Shown here: positions 44,801 through 52,524 of the stretch, in pieces | Numbering within the stretch: position 1 is the stretch's first letter | Layout of the letters: each line of letters begins with the position of its first letter | Assembly: GCA_020025535.1 (NCBI GenBank) | Contig: JAHHRY010000001.1 | Location: 245,458-309,457 of the forward strand | Origin: Oscillospiraceae bacterium | Lineage (GTDB): Bacteria > Bacillota > Clostridia > Oscillospirales > Oscillospiraceae | Direction of reading: 5' to 3' | DNA: 64,000 nucleotides | Program-made: the position numbers and the translations under genes | Notes under the pieces: model-generated | What the model was told of the DNA's origin: nothing | The model's input: the letters and a program-made list of their open reading frames with translations, nothing else | The model's database searches: none

Positions 44801-46644
44801 TGATCGGGTTTTGCAGTCTCCTGCAGGGGAGAAAAAAGGCCGGTACTGTAGCACTGCAGCGTATGCGTATGGCCGCAGCTCAGCGTACATCCGCATTCGG
44901 AATGGATGTGAGAGCTTTGGGTACAGGTCAGCTCATAGCACTCCGGGAAGATATGGGTATGGGCTGCTTTCCCGCACTTGCAGACGCAGTTGGCATCGTG
45001 GATATGTTCCTCCAGGGAACAGATCAGCTGATCGGAACCAAACGTCAGCTGCGTACCGGGTTTTACATATATTTCCTGCGATTTGATGTAAGAGTATTCT
45101 TCATCATCAGGATTTTCGCCCCAGTAAACGATGGTTGCCTTGACGTTTTCATCCGCTTTCCAGATGGCCTTGTAAATTCCGCCCCCCAGCGGAAGCGCAG
45201 CCGGAAGAGGATCCATGATTCCGTCCCCCGCGCCAGATGTAATATCATCCCAGCCCACGAAGCTGTATCCTGCTTTCACCGGACTGGAAATATGAATCTG
45301 CGTGCCGTACCGGGCGTGGATGGGCTGTACGCCGTAACCGCCGTCCAGATTGAACTTCATTACATAGTACAGCCGGTCATAGTACACCTTGATTACGGTG
45401 CTTCCATCCGACGCAATCGGCACGGATTCGTAAATCAGAGGATAAAATCCGTCATAGAGAGTCTCCTTCACCTCCGCCGGGCTTCCGGTAAAGCCGGTGG
45501 CCGTATAACGATGGTGTTCGGTATAATCGTCATCCTCGGCGTTCTGCCAGTAATGGATAACGGTATAATTCACTTTGGCAGGCCAGTAGCGGAATGTGAT
45601 CGTCCTGTCCTCGGTGACATTTTCCAGATTCAGGTCATATTCCGTGCAGACCGTTTCCGTATCGTCACCCAGATATGCATGGAAGCCCTCCATTTCGGGA
45701 AGCAGAATATGGTCCGTCACGCTGCCGCCTTTTTGAACCTCGTAAATTCTGGGGGCGCTCACAAACTGCCCATCCGACCCGTACACAAAATTCACCGTTA
45801 CCAGGACTTTTGCCCCGGCAATCCATTTCTGTGTGGAAAGCGCTGTGCAGGAGACTGCCTGTGCCGCCGGGATATCGGCTCCGGTATCAGGGGCAATGGA
45901 CACGATAATTTCCTCTCCTGCAACGGTTTTGGTGGCGGAGCAGGCAAAAAGACGCAGTCTGGCTTGCTGCTTATGGTCACACACCGCTGCAACCATGCCG
46001 GGTGTGACGGTGATTTCCCGGCTGTCTTCTCCGCAAATATCCACCCAGGTATCCCCTGCCAGAATCTGCCACCGATAATCCGCCGAACCCTGCAGGCTGG
46101 TTTCTCCCAGAAGAGAGACTTTTTCACTCTGTGTCAGGGAAATACAGGTAACAGGCCTGCCCTCCCCATCCAGAACATAATTCTTTCCTCCCGCAGAGAT
46201 GATCAGGGAGCCGGGTCTGCCGGAAGCATCGTCATAGAGAATCCACGGATTCTGTTTCAGCCATGCCGGAATATGAGTGCCGGGTGCTCCCTTTACCTTG
46301 TACCAAAGCCAGCCGCTCAAGGGGTCATGGCAGTAATCCGTAATAATCAGCTCCATGGCATCGTACGGGTTTTTATTCGAGTCCCAGTCTCTGCAGGTCT
46401 GCGCCTCCTGTGCGCTTCCGTCCCGCTGCGAACTGTCGGGCGGCTCGGTCGAAACACACCACTGCCGCCAGTCTTTTGTATTCAGCCTTGCCGTATTGCC
46501 GATGACGGCACCGTAATCAGGACCCGAAGGCGTGGAAACACGGCTCTCTGTACCCGCGCTGACAACACGCTCGGGAAACATTGCGGCAACCATGACCAGA
46601 GCAAGCACCAGAGAAAGGATCCTGTGCATTTTGCTTCTACTCAT
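41890..46644 (-). CDS. Giant repeat adhesin with InlB/MucBP-like repeats and His/Cys-rich region
   Basis: A 1584-residue exported protein. The signal peptide is MHRILSLVLALVMVAAMFPE, followed by RVVSAG. Repeats of the InlB/Listeria-Bacteroides type recur (KAGYSFVGWDD, YKFEGWFYTDAGG, PGYYFAGWYSDEACTKP), as do MucBP-like repeats (YTIRYVYVDETGREI, VPYTVYYLDAATGK, YSYKVQYLEQDSNRP). Residues about 536-722 hold eight HxH...C motifs such as HIHDANC and HTHTLQC that could bind metal. The end, NPYWLGGDSGKDNDFPGSN, has no anchor, so attachment must come through partners. ATG 46644 follows AAGGAGG. The longer frame would start seven codons earlier, before that site. Confidence 0.85.
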   Translation of the reverse strand: MSRSKMHRILSLVLALVMVAAMFPERVVSAGTESRVSTPSGPDYGAVIGNTARLNTKDWRQWCVSTEPPDSSQRDGSAQEAQTCRDWDSNKNPYDAMELIITDYCHDPLSGWLWYKVKGAPGTHIPAWLKQNPWILYDDASGRPGSLIISAGGKNYVLDGEGRPVTCISLTQSEKVSLLGETSLQGSADYRWQILAGDTWVDICGEDSREITVTPGMVAAVCDHKQQARLRLFACSATKTVAGEEIIVSIAPDTGADIPAAQAVSCTALSTQKWIAGAKVLVTVNFVYGSDGQFVSAPRIYEVQKGGSVTDHILLPEMEGFHAYLGDDTETVCTEYDLNLENVTEDRTITFRYWPAKVNYTVIHYWQNAEDDDYTEHHRYTATGFTGSPAEVKETLYDGFYPLIYESVPIASDGSTVIKVYYDRLYYVMKFNLDGGYGVQPIHARYGTQIHISSPVKAGYSFVGWDDITSGAGDGIMDPLPAALPLGGGIYKAIWKADENVKATIVYWGENPDDEEYSYIKSQEIYVKPGTQLTFGSDQLICSLEEHIHDANCVCKCGKAAHTHIFPECYELTCTQSSHIHSECGCTLSCGHTHTLQCYSTGLFSPLQETAKPDQVLQYDGDGIYSYTEQHGTEKHYYLNIGDKWYCAHSFLAHQPNSTEKIRLTCGHSHTDACYTCGQKESTHVHSLAGGCYRIKCPLEAHTHTAACYDCVEHIHNDSCYLRTNAMDPKLWQYVTSDEVTAAVDGSTVMNVYYDRRSFTLTLHYDYVAGAYRKVETITDKWGAEIGDRVLRISSNAKGNLWSTNENGTSPWTSYLQIMPQGSADYYCKKTGDTPKSAGYYTQQTDGSYALRFTVEAYADGYLMVSKEDFYRMDGFVYDHGTDGDGGSMPSPGSYGRFDGAKFYYALRGYNLVFNDGYADVKTESVPYKASLGVYEGFVPEVPSAYEPGSVEFGGWYLNPECTGGEYVLSRHSMPPSNLILYAKWVPTKHTVRFYTEMNLVGTDSTYGDAYIIPHGKKIQNPYTPPRDPEKGKYKFEGWFYTDAGGAERYWDFAESVVVRDVDLYAKWSSNVLMPYTIRYVYVDETGREIEIADRTTGSTFGGNSKTFRAKANKQLYAEYASGYYAVVRSHTITVDLEDVSKNQFTFYYVKRDRVPYTVYYLDAATGKNMVRTDGTEVLPAEHPQNNKAMVTETYLPIPGYLPDAYQKTLVVDPNGENQIIFYYTKDDRNGMYLVHYWTENLQGEYEEYAVFQGRGDKNSTVGAVVRNIENFTYNGEDTRNVLSGTISSDSVLELHIYYTRNRYSYKVQYLEQDSNRPIAGAKLVTGSMWDAVVTESAIPVACYSPVGKTEKSLLIQKDGENPAVNIITFYYIQDKATIRYEVAGGIGGTVSSGSEQVKVLSGKARGSVAAADPGYYFAGWYSDEACTKPVSSDAGYVPVKAEGTKWIDGTTYYAKFEKGSASLTVRKSGAQSVDENQAFMFRIQGEGTDLVVTVHGNDSVTVSGLKNGGVYTVTELTRWSWRYEATDILASGSAALESVHITDASAVVRLGDGENVLSFVNERKNPYWLGGDSGKDNDFPGSN

Positions 46645-46654
46645 ATTTTCCTCC

Positions 46655-47224
46655 TTACTCCGCATCGGGCCAGCCTGCAGCTTCCAAAACGGTGGTGCCG
46701 TTATGGATCACCTGCGTCGCCTGTGCCTTCACCGTAATCAGGGCCTTGCTGTGCTGATACATATTGCCCATCTCTCCCGAAAAAGCGACCTTCGTAAAAA
46801 GCGGCTCCGTCGTTTCACCGGGTGCAAGGGGCTGATTGTAATAATAGCAGCCGTCCTTCTCGGTCCAGTATGCTCTGTTCAGATCAACGGTGATCAGGGA
46901 AGTATCCGCATCCCCGTCAACGCCCTGTGCAAGCACGATGGATTTATCCACAAATATTCTGATCCACGCCTCCTGCCTGCCGACGTTCCTGACCGAAACA
47001 ATCTTGGATACCTCCGTTCCGGGCATCACGTCTATGGCATCCGCAAAAGGAACCGGCTCTCCGCCGTCTTCCGGAATGCGCCACTCCTGAAGACGGATCT
47101 TCACATTTCCCGCAGCGATTACATTTGTTACCGTGTCCTCGTGTGTGAAATATGCTGCCGTTCCGTACGCGGCAATGGAAAGGCATATTGCAATGCAGGT
47201 GCAAATCAACACTTTATATTTCAT
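46655..47224 (-). CDS. TasA/camelysin-like secreted protein (fourth)
   Basis: A 189-residue exported protein. The signal sequence (KVLICTCIAICLSIAAYGTA) runs into AYFTHEDTVTNVIAAGNVKI, the SipW-dependent signature. The mature domain includes IVSVRNVGRQEAWIRIFVDK. It ends 10 bases before the giant adhesin starts, so the two are surely on one message. AAAGGAAA precedes ATG 47224. The open frame extends upstream through two hairpins without similarity, so the shorter start is used. Confidence 0.82.
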   Translation of the reverse strand: MKYKVLICTCIAICLSIAAYGTAAYFTHEDTVTNVIAAGNVKIRLQEWRIPEDGGEPVPFADAIDVMPGTEVSKIVSVRNVGRQEAWIRIFVDKSIVLAQGVDGDADTSLITVDLNRAYWTEKDGCYYYNQPLAPGETTEPLFTKVAFSGEMGNMYQHSKALITVKAQATQVIHNGTTVLEAAGWPDAE

Positions 47225-47249
47225 AAGCTCATTTCCTTTCCCACAAGGC

Positions 47250-47317
47250 ATACATGGATGCCCCACCTCTCCTGTGGGACATCCATACATGCCCTGTTCC
47301 CCTGACGGGGAGCAGGG
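47250..47317 (-). other. Tandem stem-loops between third and fourth TasA-like genes
   Basis: Two adjacent hairpins: ATGGATG-CCCCAC with GTGGG-ACATCCAT (47253-47290), and CCCTGTTCCCC with GGGGAGCAGGG (47292-47317). Neither has a U-tract on the transcribed strand. They may set relative message levels within the locus. Confidence 0.6.
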
Positions 47318-47362
47318 TATATATGTTTTTTCAAAATCCTGCCGTCTTCAAAACTGAGGCTC

Positions 47363-48139
47363 TTATCCTTTTTCCCAGGGGTTGTAGTCTGCGCCAAAAG
47401 CCGTGTTCAAAGCCGTATCCGCATCTGCAAAGCCTGCTGCCTGAACACCCAGTGCAAATACGGGAATCGCAATATTCTCCAGATCCATTTCTATCTTTTT
47501 CCCGCCGCAGGTATAATAACCGCCATCTGCATCGTAGTTTACCCCGCTGTCAAGGTAAAAGCCTGCATAAGCTGCAGAGCCGGTTTCTTCTCCCTGTACA
47601 AGTGCCTTTCTGTATGTGCGGTAATAGATGTTGTAAAGGACACCGCCGATGGGCACATCGGTGGTCAGAAGCGTTTCCGCCCCCCAGTTTTTCTCAAAGT
47701 CGGGATTGCCCGCATCCGCATCGGCCTTGCCGCCCTCTGCCACAAACGTGCTGCCGGAATCAAAGTGCAGAATCCGCTGTCCGGCATCGGCGGTATTGTC
47801 AAGCTCTGCGGGAATCGCAATGTACACACGGACATAGGCATCCGCTTTGAAATTCTTTACGGTAATAATCTTATCCAGATAGTTCCCTGCAACGGGAAGA
47901 CCGTATTCGTCCTTTTCTCCCTCTGCAGAACCCACCAACGGATACAGCGCTTTGCCGTTGCGGAACGCTTCCAGGCCGTGTTCTCCTCTCTGCCGTTCCA
48001 CAAGCTGAATCCTCACGCCTTTGGCCGTGAAGGTATTCGTCACTTCATCCGTATCTGTGAAGTACGCAAGAGAGGCGCCGGTCATTGCCATAACTCCGAT
48101 AACGGCTGCCAGGCACAGGAACAAAATTCTCTTTTTCAT
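47363..48139 (-). CDS. TasA/camelysin-like secreted protein (third, largest)
   Basis: A 258-residue exported protein. The signal sequence ILFLCLAAVIGVMAMTGASL is followed by AYFTDTDEVTNTFTAKGVRI, the textbook SipW-type signature. The mature part carries GNYLDKIITVKNFKADAYVRV, matching the TasA/camelysin core, and the closing FADADTALNTAFGADYNPWE recurs in related clostridial proteins. It is the longest of the five, close to B. subtilis TasA (261 residues), and so the best candidate for the main fibre subunit. GGGAGGAGAG precedes ATG 48139. Confidence 0.86.
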   Translation of the reverse strand: MKKRILFLCLAAVIGVMAMTGASLAYFTDTDEVTNTFTAKGVRIQLVERQRGEHGLEAFRNGKALYPLVGSAEGEKDEYGLPVAGNYLDKIITVKNFKADAYVRVYIAIPAELDNTADAGQRILHFDSGSTFVAEGGKADADAGNPDFEKNWGAETLLTTDVPIGGVLYNIYYRTYRKALVQGEETGSAAYAGFYLDSGVNYDADGGYYTCGGKKIEMDLENIAIPVFALGVQAAGFADADTALNTAFGADYNPWEKG

Positions 48140-48172
48140 TGCTCTCTCCTCCCAGAATGGTACAAAAACCTT

Positions 48173-48199
48173 TCAGCCCCGTCCGGCGGGGCTTTTCAT
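48173..48199 (-). other. Stem-loop between second and third TasA-like genes
   Basis: AGCCCCG and CGGGGCT pair around a short loop just after the second gene's stop codon. On the transcribed strand GAAAGGTTTTTG follows, giving at most a weak terminator. Confidence 0.5.
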
Positions 48200-48203
48200 C
48201 CCG

Positions 48204-48752
48204 TTATCTGGATGCTTCCGCCCATGCCATAGCGGGATCGGCGAAATTGTCTTTCTGTACTGCGTACGCAGTAAACGTAAGCGTAGGAGCACTGACTGCG
48301 GCATCCTTAATGGCCTGCATCATCTCTTTTGTAACCGTGGTTTTCACGGAAACCTGATTGTCCATGAGCACCGGGAACTCCACATCCGTCGTAGTGGCGG
48401 CAACTTCACGATAGTAAACGCCGGCTGTGCCTGTCAGTGCCGTCCAGCCGTCTGCGACCACATAGTTCTCAAGATAATCGGAGTAATTGGCCGACTGCTC
48501 AATCTTTACAAACAGCCAGCACGCCTCGCTGTCTGCCCTGACGGTAACCTTCGGGTCTTTGGTGATCCGGTTGCCGGGAATCATTTTCAGATCAAGCCCC
48601 GCCGACTCGGAAAGGGTGATATTGATGTCTCCGTATGTGAACGTATTCGTCACCGGATCGGTTCTGTCCACCAGCCAGGCAAGTGTTCCTCCCACCGCAA
48701 AACTCATGACAACGGCAATTGCCGCAATCAAAACCAGACTCTTCTTTTTCAT
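48204..48752 (-). CDS. TasA/camelysin-like secreted protein (second)
   Basis: A 182-residue exported protein with the signal core LVLIAAIAVVMSFAVGGTLA and the signature WLVDRTDPVTNTFTYGDINI. The mature part contains KDPKVTVRADSEACWLFVKI, almost the same phrase as in the first TasA-like protein (KDPTIHVDAGSENCWLFVKL), which points to an old tandem duplication. AAGGAG lies 8 bases before ATG 48752. A short hairpin (AAAGACGT/ACGTCTTT, 48780-48798) separates it from the first gene. Confidence 0.85.
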   Translation of the reverse strand: MKKKSLVLIAAIAVVMSFAVGGTLAWLVDRTDPVTNTFTYGDINITLSESAGLDLKMIPGNRITKDPKVTVRADSEACWLFVKIEQSANYSDYLENYVVADGWTALTGTAGVYYREVAATTTDVEFPVLMDNQVSVKTTVTKEMMQAIKDAAVSAPTLTFTAYAVQKDNFADPAMAWAEASR

Positions 48753-48798
48753 ATTTAACGCTCCTTCTTTCCGTATTTTCAAAGACGTCTAACGTCTT

Positions 48799-49383
48799 TT
48801 ACTTCAGTCCCGTACCTGCCGCGTTCCAGGCTTCTTCTACCGTCGCAAAGCCGTCTGCCTGAATACCATAGGCCGTTACCAGAATGCCGGCTGTTTCATA
48901 ACCGGAAACATCCGCATACTTATCGATGGTAAACTCTTTAAAAACCACCACATCCGTACCGGCGGAAGCGACCTCCTTGTACGCCCAGATGTGACGGGCT
49001 GCGTCGATACAGTTCCAGCCGTTTGCCTGCATCTGATCCTCGATAGCGGTCGGGGCAATAATTCCCTTCAGGCCGTTTTCGAGCTTCACAAACAGCCAGC
49101 AGTTTTCACTGCCTGCATCCACATGGATCGTAGGGTCTTTGATGTACTCATGTCCGGGAATCAGGTGATAGACATTGGTTTTCACCCGGGAGTTTGCATC
49201 CGTCTCATACGTGCCGTCGGGTTTTACATCCGCTTCGTCCAGTACGATTTTTACTTTTCCGACAGTAAATGTATTGGTAACCTGATCCTGCGACGTGAGG
49301 AATGCCGATGTCACAAACACCGTGGAAACCACCAGCAGCACCGCACACAAGGACAAAACCAACGCTTTTGTCTTTGTTTTCAT
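48799..49383 (-). CDS. TasA/camelysin-like secreted protein (first)
   Basis: A 194-residue exported protein. The signal core LVLSLCAVLLVVSTVFVTSA is followed by FLTSQDQVTNTFTVGKVKIV, then HLIPGHEYIKDPTIHVDAGS and ENCWLFVKLENG of the camelysin core. It is the first substrate gene after sipW. AGGAGG precedes ATG 49383. An upstream in-frame TTG two codons away is less likely. As in B. subtilis, where SipW processes TasA and TapA, cleavage by the neighbouring peptidase is expected before secretion and fibre assembly. Confidence 0.86.
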   Translation of the reverse strand: MKTKTKALVLSLCAVLLVVSTVFVTSAFLTSQDQVTNTFTVGKVKIVLDEADVKPDGTYETDANSRVKTNVYHLIPGHEYIKDPTIHVDAGSENCWLFVKLENGLKGIIAPTAIEDQMQANGWNCIDAARHIWAYKEVASAGTDVVVFKEFTIDKYADVSGYETAGILVTAYGIQADGFATVEEAWNAAGTGLK

Positions 49384-49425
49384 AACCAAAACCTCCTGGA
49401 AAAATATATTGGGAGCCTTTCGGCG

Positions 49426-50001
49426 TTACCCCTTTGTTGTTTTCCCCTGCTCTGAACGGGGACTATCCTCTGCTTCCTTCTTCTTTTTCTGCAGATCCGG
49501 AACAAATACCAGAACCAGCAGCACCGCTCCGACTCCTATGGCAACGTACATACCCGGCGGATGCTGTATATAGTGCGCTGCGTAACCCAAAAGCGGTATT
49601 TTAAACACGGGCCTTCCGATGAGATTGCGGAAAGACACCGGCGGATCATCGGTATATATTTTTTCGCCGGTCTGACGAAAATGCTCTTCATCATAATTGG
49701 CATCTCCCCGGGTGTAAAAGCACTGCTTTTCCTGATCAATCGCAATGACCCGGTGAGTTGCGGGCATTTCGTTGGACAGGGTGAACGTAATCACATCACC
49801 GACCTTTACTTCTTCCGGGGCGACCTTCTTCACATAGATCAGCGAACCAACCGGATACTCCGGTTCCATGGAGCCGGAAATTACGGAATAGACCTGAATG
49901 CCGGACACCCGCACACCCACAAGCAAAACCGCAAATATCACGACAATCGCCACCAGAACGGTGGTTACCGCATTCCAGATCCGCTTCCACTTTTCCTGCA
50001 C
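49426..50001 (-). CDS. sipW: Signal peptidase I, SipW (ER-type)
   Basis: A 191-residue membrane protease of the ER-type signal peptidase group. The catalytic serine is in YSVISGSMEPEYP, and the base is a histidine in MPATHRVIAID instead of the lysine of bacterial LepB, which marks the SipW class. GDANYDEE and LIGRPVFKIPLLGY follow. Membrane segments lie at residues about 12-34 and 148-168, and the C-terminal tail is charged. It heads the locus and should process the five TasA-like neighbours. Its promoter overlaps a near-perfect palindrome. Confidence 0.93.
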   Translation of the reverse strand: MQEKWKRIWNAVTTVLVAIVVIFAVLLVGVRVSGIQVYSVISGSMEPEYPVGSLIYVKKVAPEEVKVGDVITFTLSNEMPATHRVIAIDQEKQCFYTRGDANYDEEHFRQTGEKIYTDDPPVSFRNLIGRPVFKIPLLGYAAHYIQHPPGMYVAIGVGAVLLVLVFVPDLQKKKKEAEDSPRSEQGKTTKG

Positions 50002-50089
50002 ATTCCCATCCCCTTTTTGTCTTTTACAGACGCTCTTTCAGGCTGCAGATACCGTTTTTTATGCGGAAGATATTCCCCCGCCGCAATCC

Positions 50090-50135
50090 GGTATACTATA
50101 TGTATATAGTACCGGATTTTCTATGATTGCGTCAA
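50090..50135 (-). promoter_or_regulatory. sipW promoter with embedded palindrome
   Basis: On the minus strand TTGACG (50135-50130) and TACTAT (50111-50106) are 18 bases apart. The -10 lies inside an inverted repeat at 50090-50114 (GGTATACTATAT with ATATAGTACC, one base of asymmetry), a likely repressor site. Confidence 0.65.
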
Positions 50136-50420
50136 CAGAATCGCCCCGAAAAGTTAGCCAATTTTTACCCCAAAAACCTGTTGAATCTGCCACACAGCCT
50201 GTCTTTTGTGCAATTTATGACGCAATCTTCTCGAATCTGCCCTGTATTGCAGGGACAGCCTCCGGGAAAAGCCGCCGGAGCTTTCCCGGTTCCTGCGGAA
50301 AGCCGCAGCTGTCCGCAGGCTTTTGGCTCTCCGATTCTATATGCGTGCGCCTTTGTCACCTCTCCGCCGCCCAGGCACATCCACAACAGGAACCCGGCTT
50401 CGGGAGCCGGATTTCGGCGC
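50136..50420. other. Divergent intergenic region between sipW and lic genes
   Basis: No gene is visible. The frame that is open here belongs to the upstream extension of the lic fusion and has no ribosome site or similarity. It separates the two opposing promoters by nearly 300 bases. Confidence 0.5.
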
Positions 50421-50449
50421 TTGACAGCCCAATTCCGTTATGTTACAAT
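50421..50449 (+). promoter_or_regulatory. Promoter of the lic gene cluster
   Basis: TTGACA (50421-50426, perfect) and TACAAT (50444-50449) are 17 bases apart. The predicted start is about 28 bases before the GTG start codon. Confidence 0.85.
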
Positions 50450-50483
50450 TCCGCGTATACGAAATAGGATCGGAAGTGATTTC

Positions 50484-52256
50484 GTGAACACAATAGAGAG
50501 CGACACCCTGCTGGCAATTGCAGATCACGCCTATACAAACCAGCGGGAACTGGCCACTTACTGCGGCTATTCTCTCGGAATCGTCAACCGCTCACTGAAA
50601 AAGCTGATTGCCGAAGGGTATCTGGATTCCCAGTACGCCATGACGGAGCAGGCCAGGCGCCTTCTGCAGGAAAACAGGCCCAGACGGGCCGTTATTCTGG
50701 CTGCCGGAGCCGGTATGCGTATGGAACCTTTCAACACCAAGGTCCCCAAGGGCCTGCTCAGCATTCACGGCGAACGCATCATCGAGCGGCAGATCCGCTA
50801 TCTTCAGGAAGTCGGCATCCGTGAAATTTATGTGGTCGCAGGCTTCAGGAAAGAGCGCTTTGAATACCTCATGGACACATTTGGCGTGGAGCTGATCGTA
50901 AACAGTGCCTATGCCATAAAGAACAATCTGCACTCCGTGGCCATGGCCCAGGCGTATCTGGACTGTGCCTATGTGATTCCGTGCGACCTCTGGCTCAGCT
51001 CCAACCCTTTTCGTAAAAACGAGCTTTATTCCTGGTACATGGTCAGCGACGCAAAATCCCCGGAAAGCGACATCCGCATGAACCGGAAATCCGAACTGGT
51101 TCCGGTATCCGGCAGCACACCGGGGGATGCCATGGTGGGCATCAGCTATCTGACTCCCGAGGATGCCGCCGCAGTACGGCAGAAAATCCTGCAAATGGAC
51201 ACCGTAAAGCGTTATGACGGCGCTTTCTGGGAAGAGGCACTGTACGATTCCGACCGCAGGATGGTTGTCCGGGCGCGGCGTTTTCCTGCGTCACAGGTTG
51301 CGGAAATCAACACCTGCCAGCAGCTGATGGAGCTGGACTGCGAATATTTTCAGCAGGGCTCTCCCGTCAGCGAGATCATCACCGCGGTGCTGCATACCGA
51401 CCCTTCTCAGATCAGCCAGATCATCCCGCTCAAAATTGGAATGACCAATCACACCTTTTCCTTCTGCTGCAACGGCAAAAAGTATATCCTGCGGATTCCC
51501 TTTGAAAAACGGCACGAGCTGATCAGCCGCCGGAACGAGGCGGAGGTATACGAAACCATCCGGGGAAAGGGCTTCTGTGAAGAGATCTATTACCTGAATC
51601 CCGGGGACGGAAAGAAAATTTCCGCTTATCTGGATGACAGCCGGGTCTGCGACCAGCAGAACCCCGAAGATGTCAGGCGGTGCATGGACAAGCTGAAGCA
51701 GCTGCACGGCAGCCATTTGAAAGTGGATTTTTCCTTCGACATTTTTGAACGCATCCGGCTGCTCGAATCCCTGTGGGAGGGTATCCCCTCCGACTACGCA
51801 GACTACGAAAAAACCAGGGAAAATGTGTTTTCCCTCCGGGATTTTATCAGCCGGCATATCGATCAATGGACGCTGTGCCATATCGATCCGGTGCCGGACA
51901 ATTTTCTGTTCTGCAGAAACGCCGCCGGCGGCGAAGACCTTTATCTGATTGACTGGGAATATGCCGCCATGCAGGATCCCCATGTGGACATTGCCATGTT
52001 CGGCATCTATGCCCAGTATGACCGGGAACATATGGAGCAGCTGATCGATGCCTATTTCCCGGAAGGCTGCCCCAGCGTGACCCGGGCAAAGATTTACTGC
52101 TACATCGCTTCCTGCGGGCTGCTCTGGAGCAACTGGTGTGAGCGCGCAGGCAACATGGGCGTGGAATTCGGAGCATACGCCCTGAAACAATATCGTTACG
52201 CCAAGGATTACTACCGGCTGGCAGCGGAAATGATCGAAAAATTCCGTCTGGAATAA
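50484..52256 (+). CDS. Winged-helix / LicC nucleotidyltransferase / LicA kinase fusion
   Basis: A 590-residue three-part protein. Residues 1-60 form a winged helix (QRELATYCGYSLGIVNRSLK, KLIAEGYLD). Residues about 70-300 are a LicC-like nucleotidyltransferase (AVILAAGAGMRMEPFNTKVP, KGLL). Residues about 310-590 are a choline-kinase-like phosphotransferase with the ATP motif HIDPVPDN near 465 and DWEYAAMQDP near 490. The fusion could phosphorylate choline or another amino alcohol and activate it as the CDP derivative, with built-in DNA binding. The start is GTG 50484. The frame is open upstream, but the -10 box lies inside it. Its ribosome site (GGAAGTGA) is weak. A kinase and permease follow. 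Confidence 0.85.
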   Translation: MNTIESDTLLAIADHAYTNQRELATYCGYSLGIVNRSLKKLIAEGYLDSQYAMTEQARRLLQENRPRRAVILAAGAGMRMEPFNTKVPKGLLSIHGERIIERQIRYLQEVGIREIYVVAGFRKERFEYLMDTFGVELIVNSAYAIKNNLHSVAMAQAYLDCAYVIPCDLWLSSNPFRKNELYSWYMVSDAKSPESDIRMNRKSELVPVSGSTPGDAMVGISYLTPEDAAAVRQKILQMDTVKRYDGAFWEEALYDSDRRMVVRARRFPASQVAEINTCQQLMELDCEYFQQGSPVSEIITAVLHTDPSQISQIIPLKIGMTNHTFSFCCNGKKYILRIPFEKRHELISRRNEAEVYETIRGKGFCEEIYYLNPGDGKKISAYLDDSRVCDQQNPEDVRRCMDKLKQLHGSHLKVDFSFDIFERIRLLESLWEGIPSDYADYEKTRENVFSLRDFISRHIDQWTLCHIDPVPDNFLFCRNAAGGEDLYLIDWEYAAMQDPHVDIAMFGIYAQYDREHMEQLIDAYFPEGCPSVTRAKIYCYIASCGLLWSNWCERAGNMGVEFGAYALKQYRYAKDYYRLAAEMIEKFRLE

Positions 52257-52524
52257 TCCCGGTGTTATGGCAGACCCCGTTTTCCTCTTCGTCGGCGTTT
52301 CAAGCGCTTATGAAGTAAAATAATTCTGATTCGGCGGCAGATCAGACATTTATCATGCCGCAGCACACACTCCCGGAAAGATGCACAGACCAAGTATGCA
52401 CACAGAAGGCCCTCCCGGCTCGTACCGGAGCGCACATCCCGGCCGGACGGAACGATTTTTCGGCCGGATTTCTTCCGTATGCCCCGTCCTCTCTCCGGAA
52501 ACAGACAATAAGGAGATTTTTATA

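Noticed and set aside
44480..45035. Regularly spaced repeats that might be a CRISPR array
   Set aside because: Similarity is at protein level (HxH...C) within an open gene. The DNA units are not identical or evenly spaced.
42718..46737. Plus-strand frame of 1339 codons opposite the giant adhesin
   Set aside because: The minus-strand protein has a signal peptide and recognisable repeats. The antisense frame shows neither, and its start lies mid-gene.
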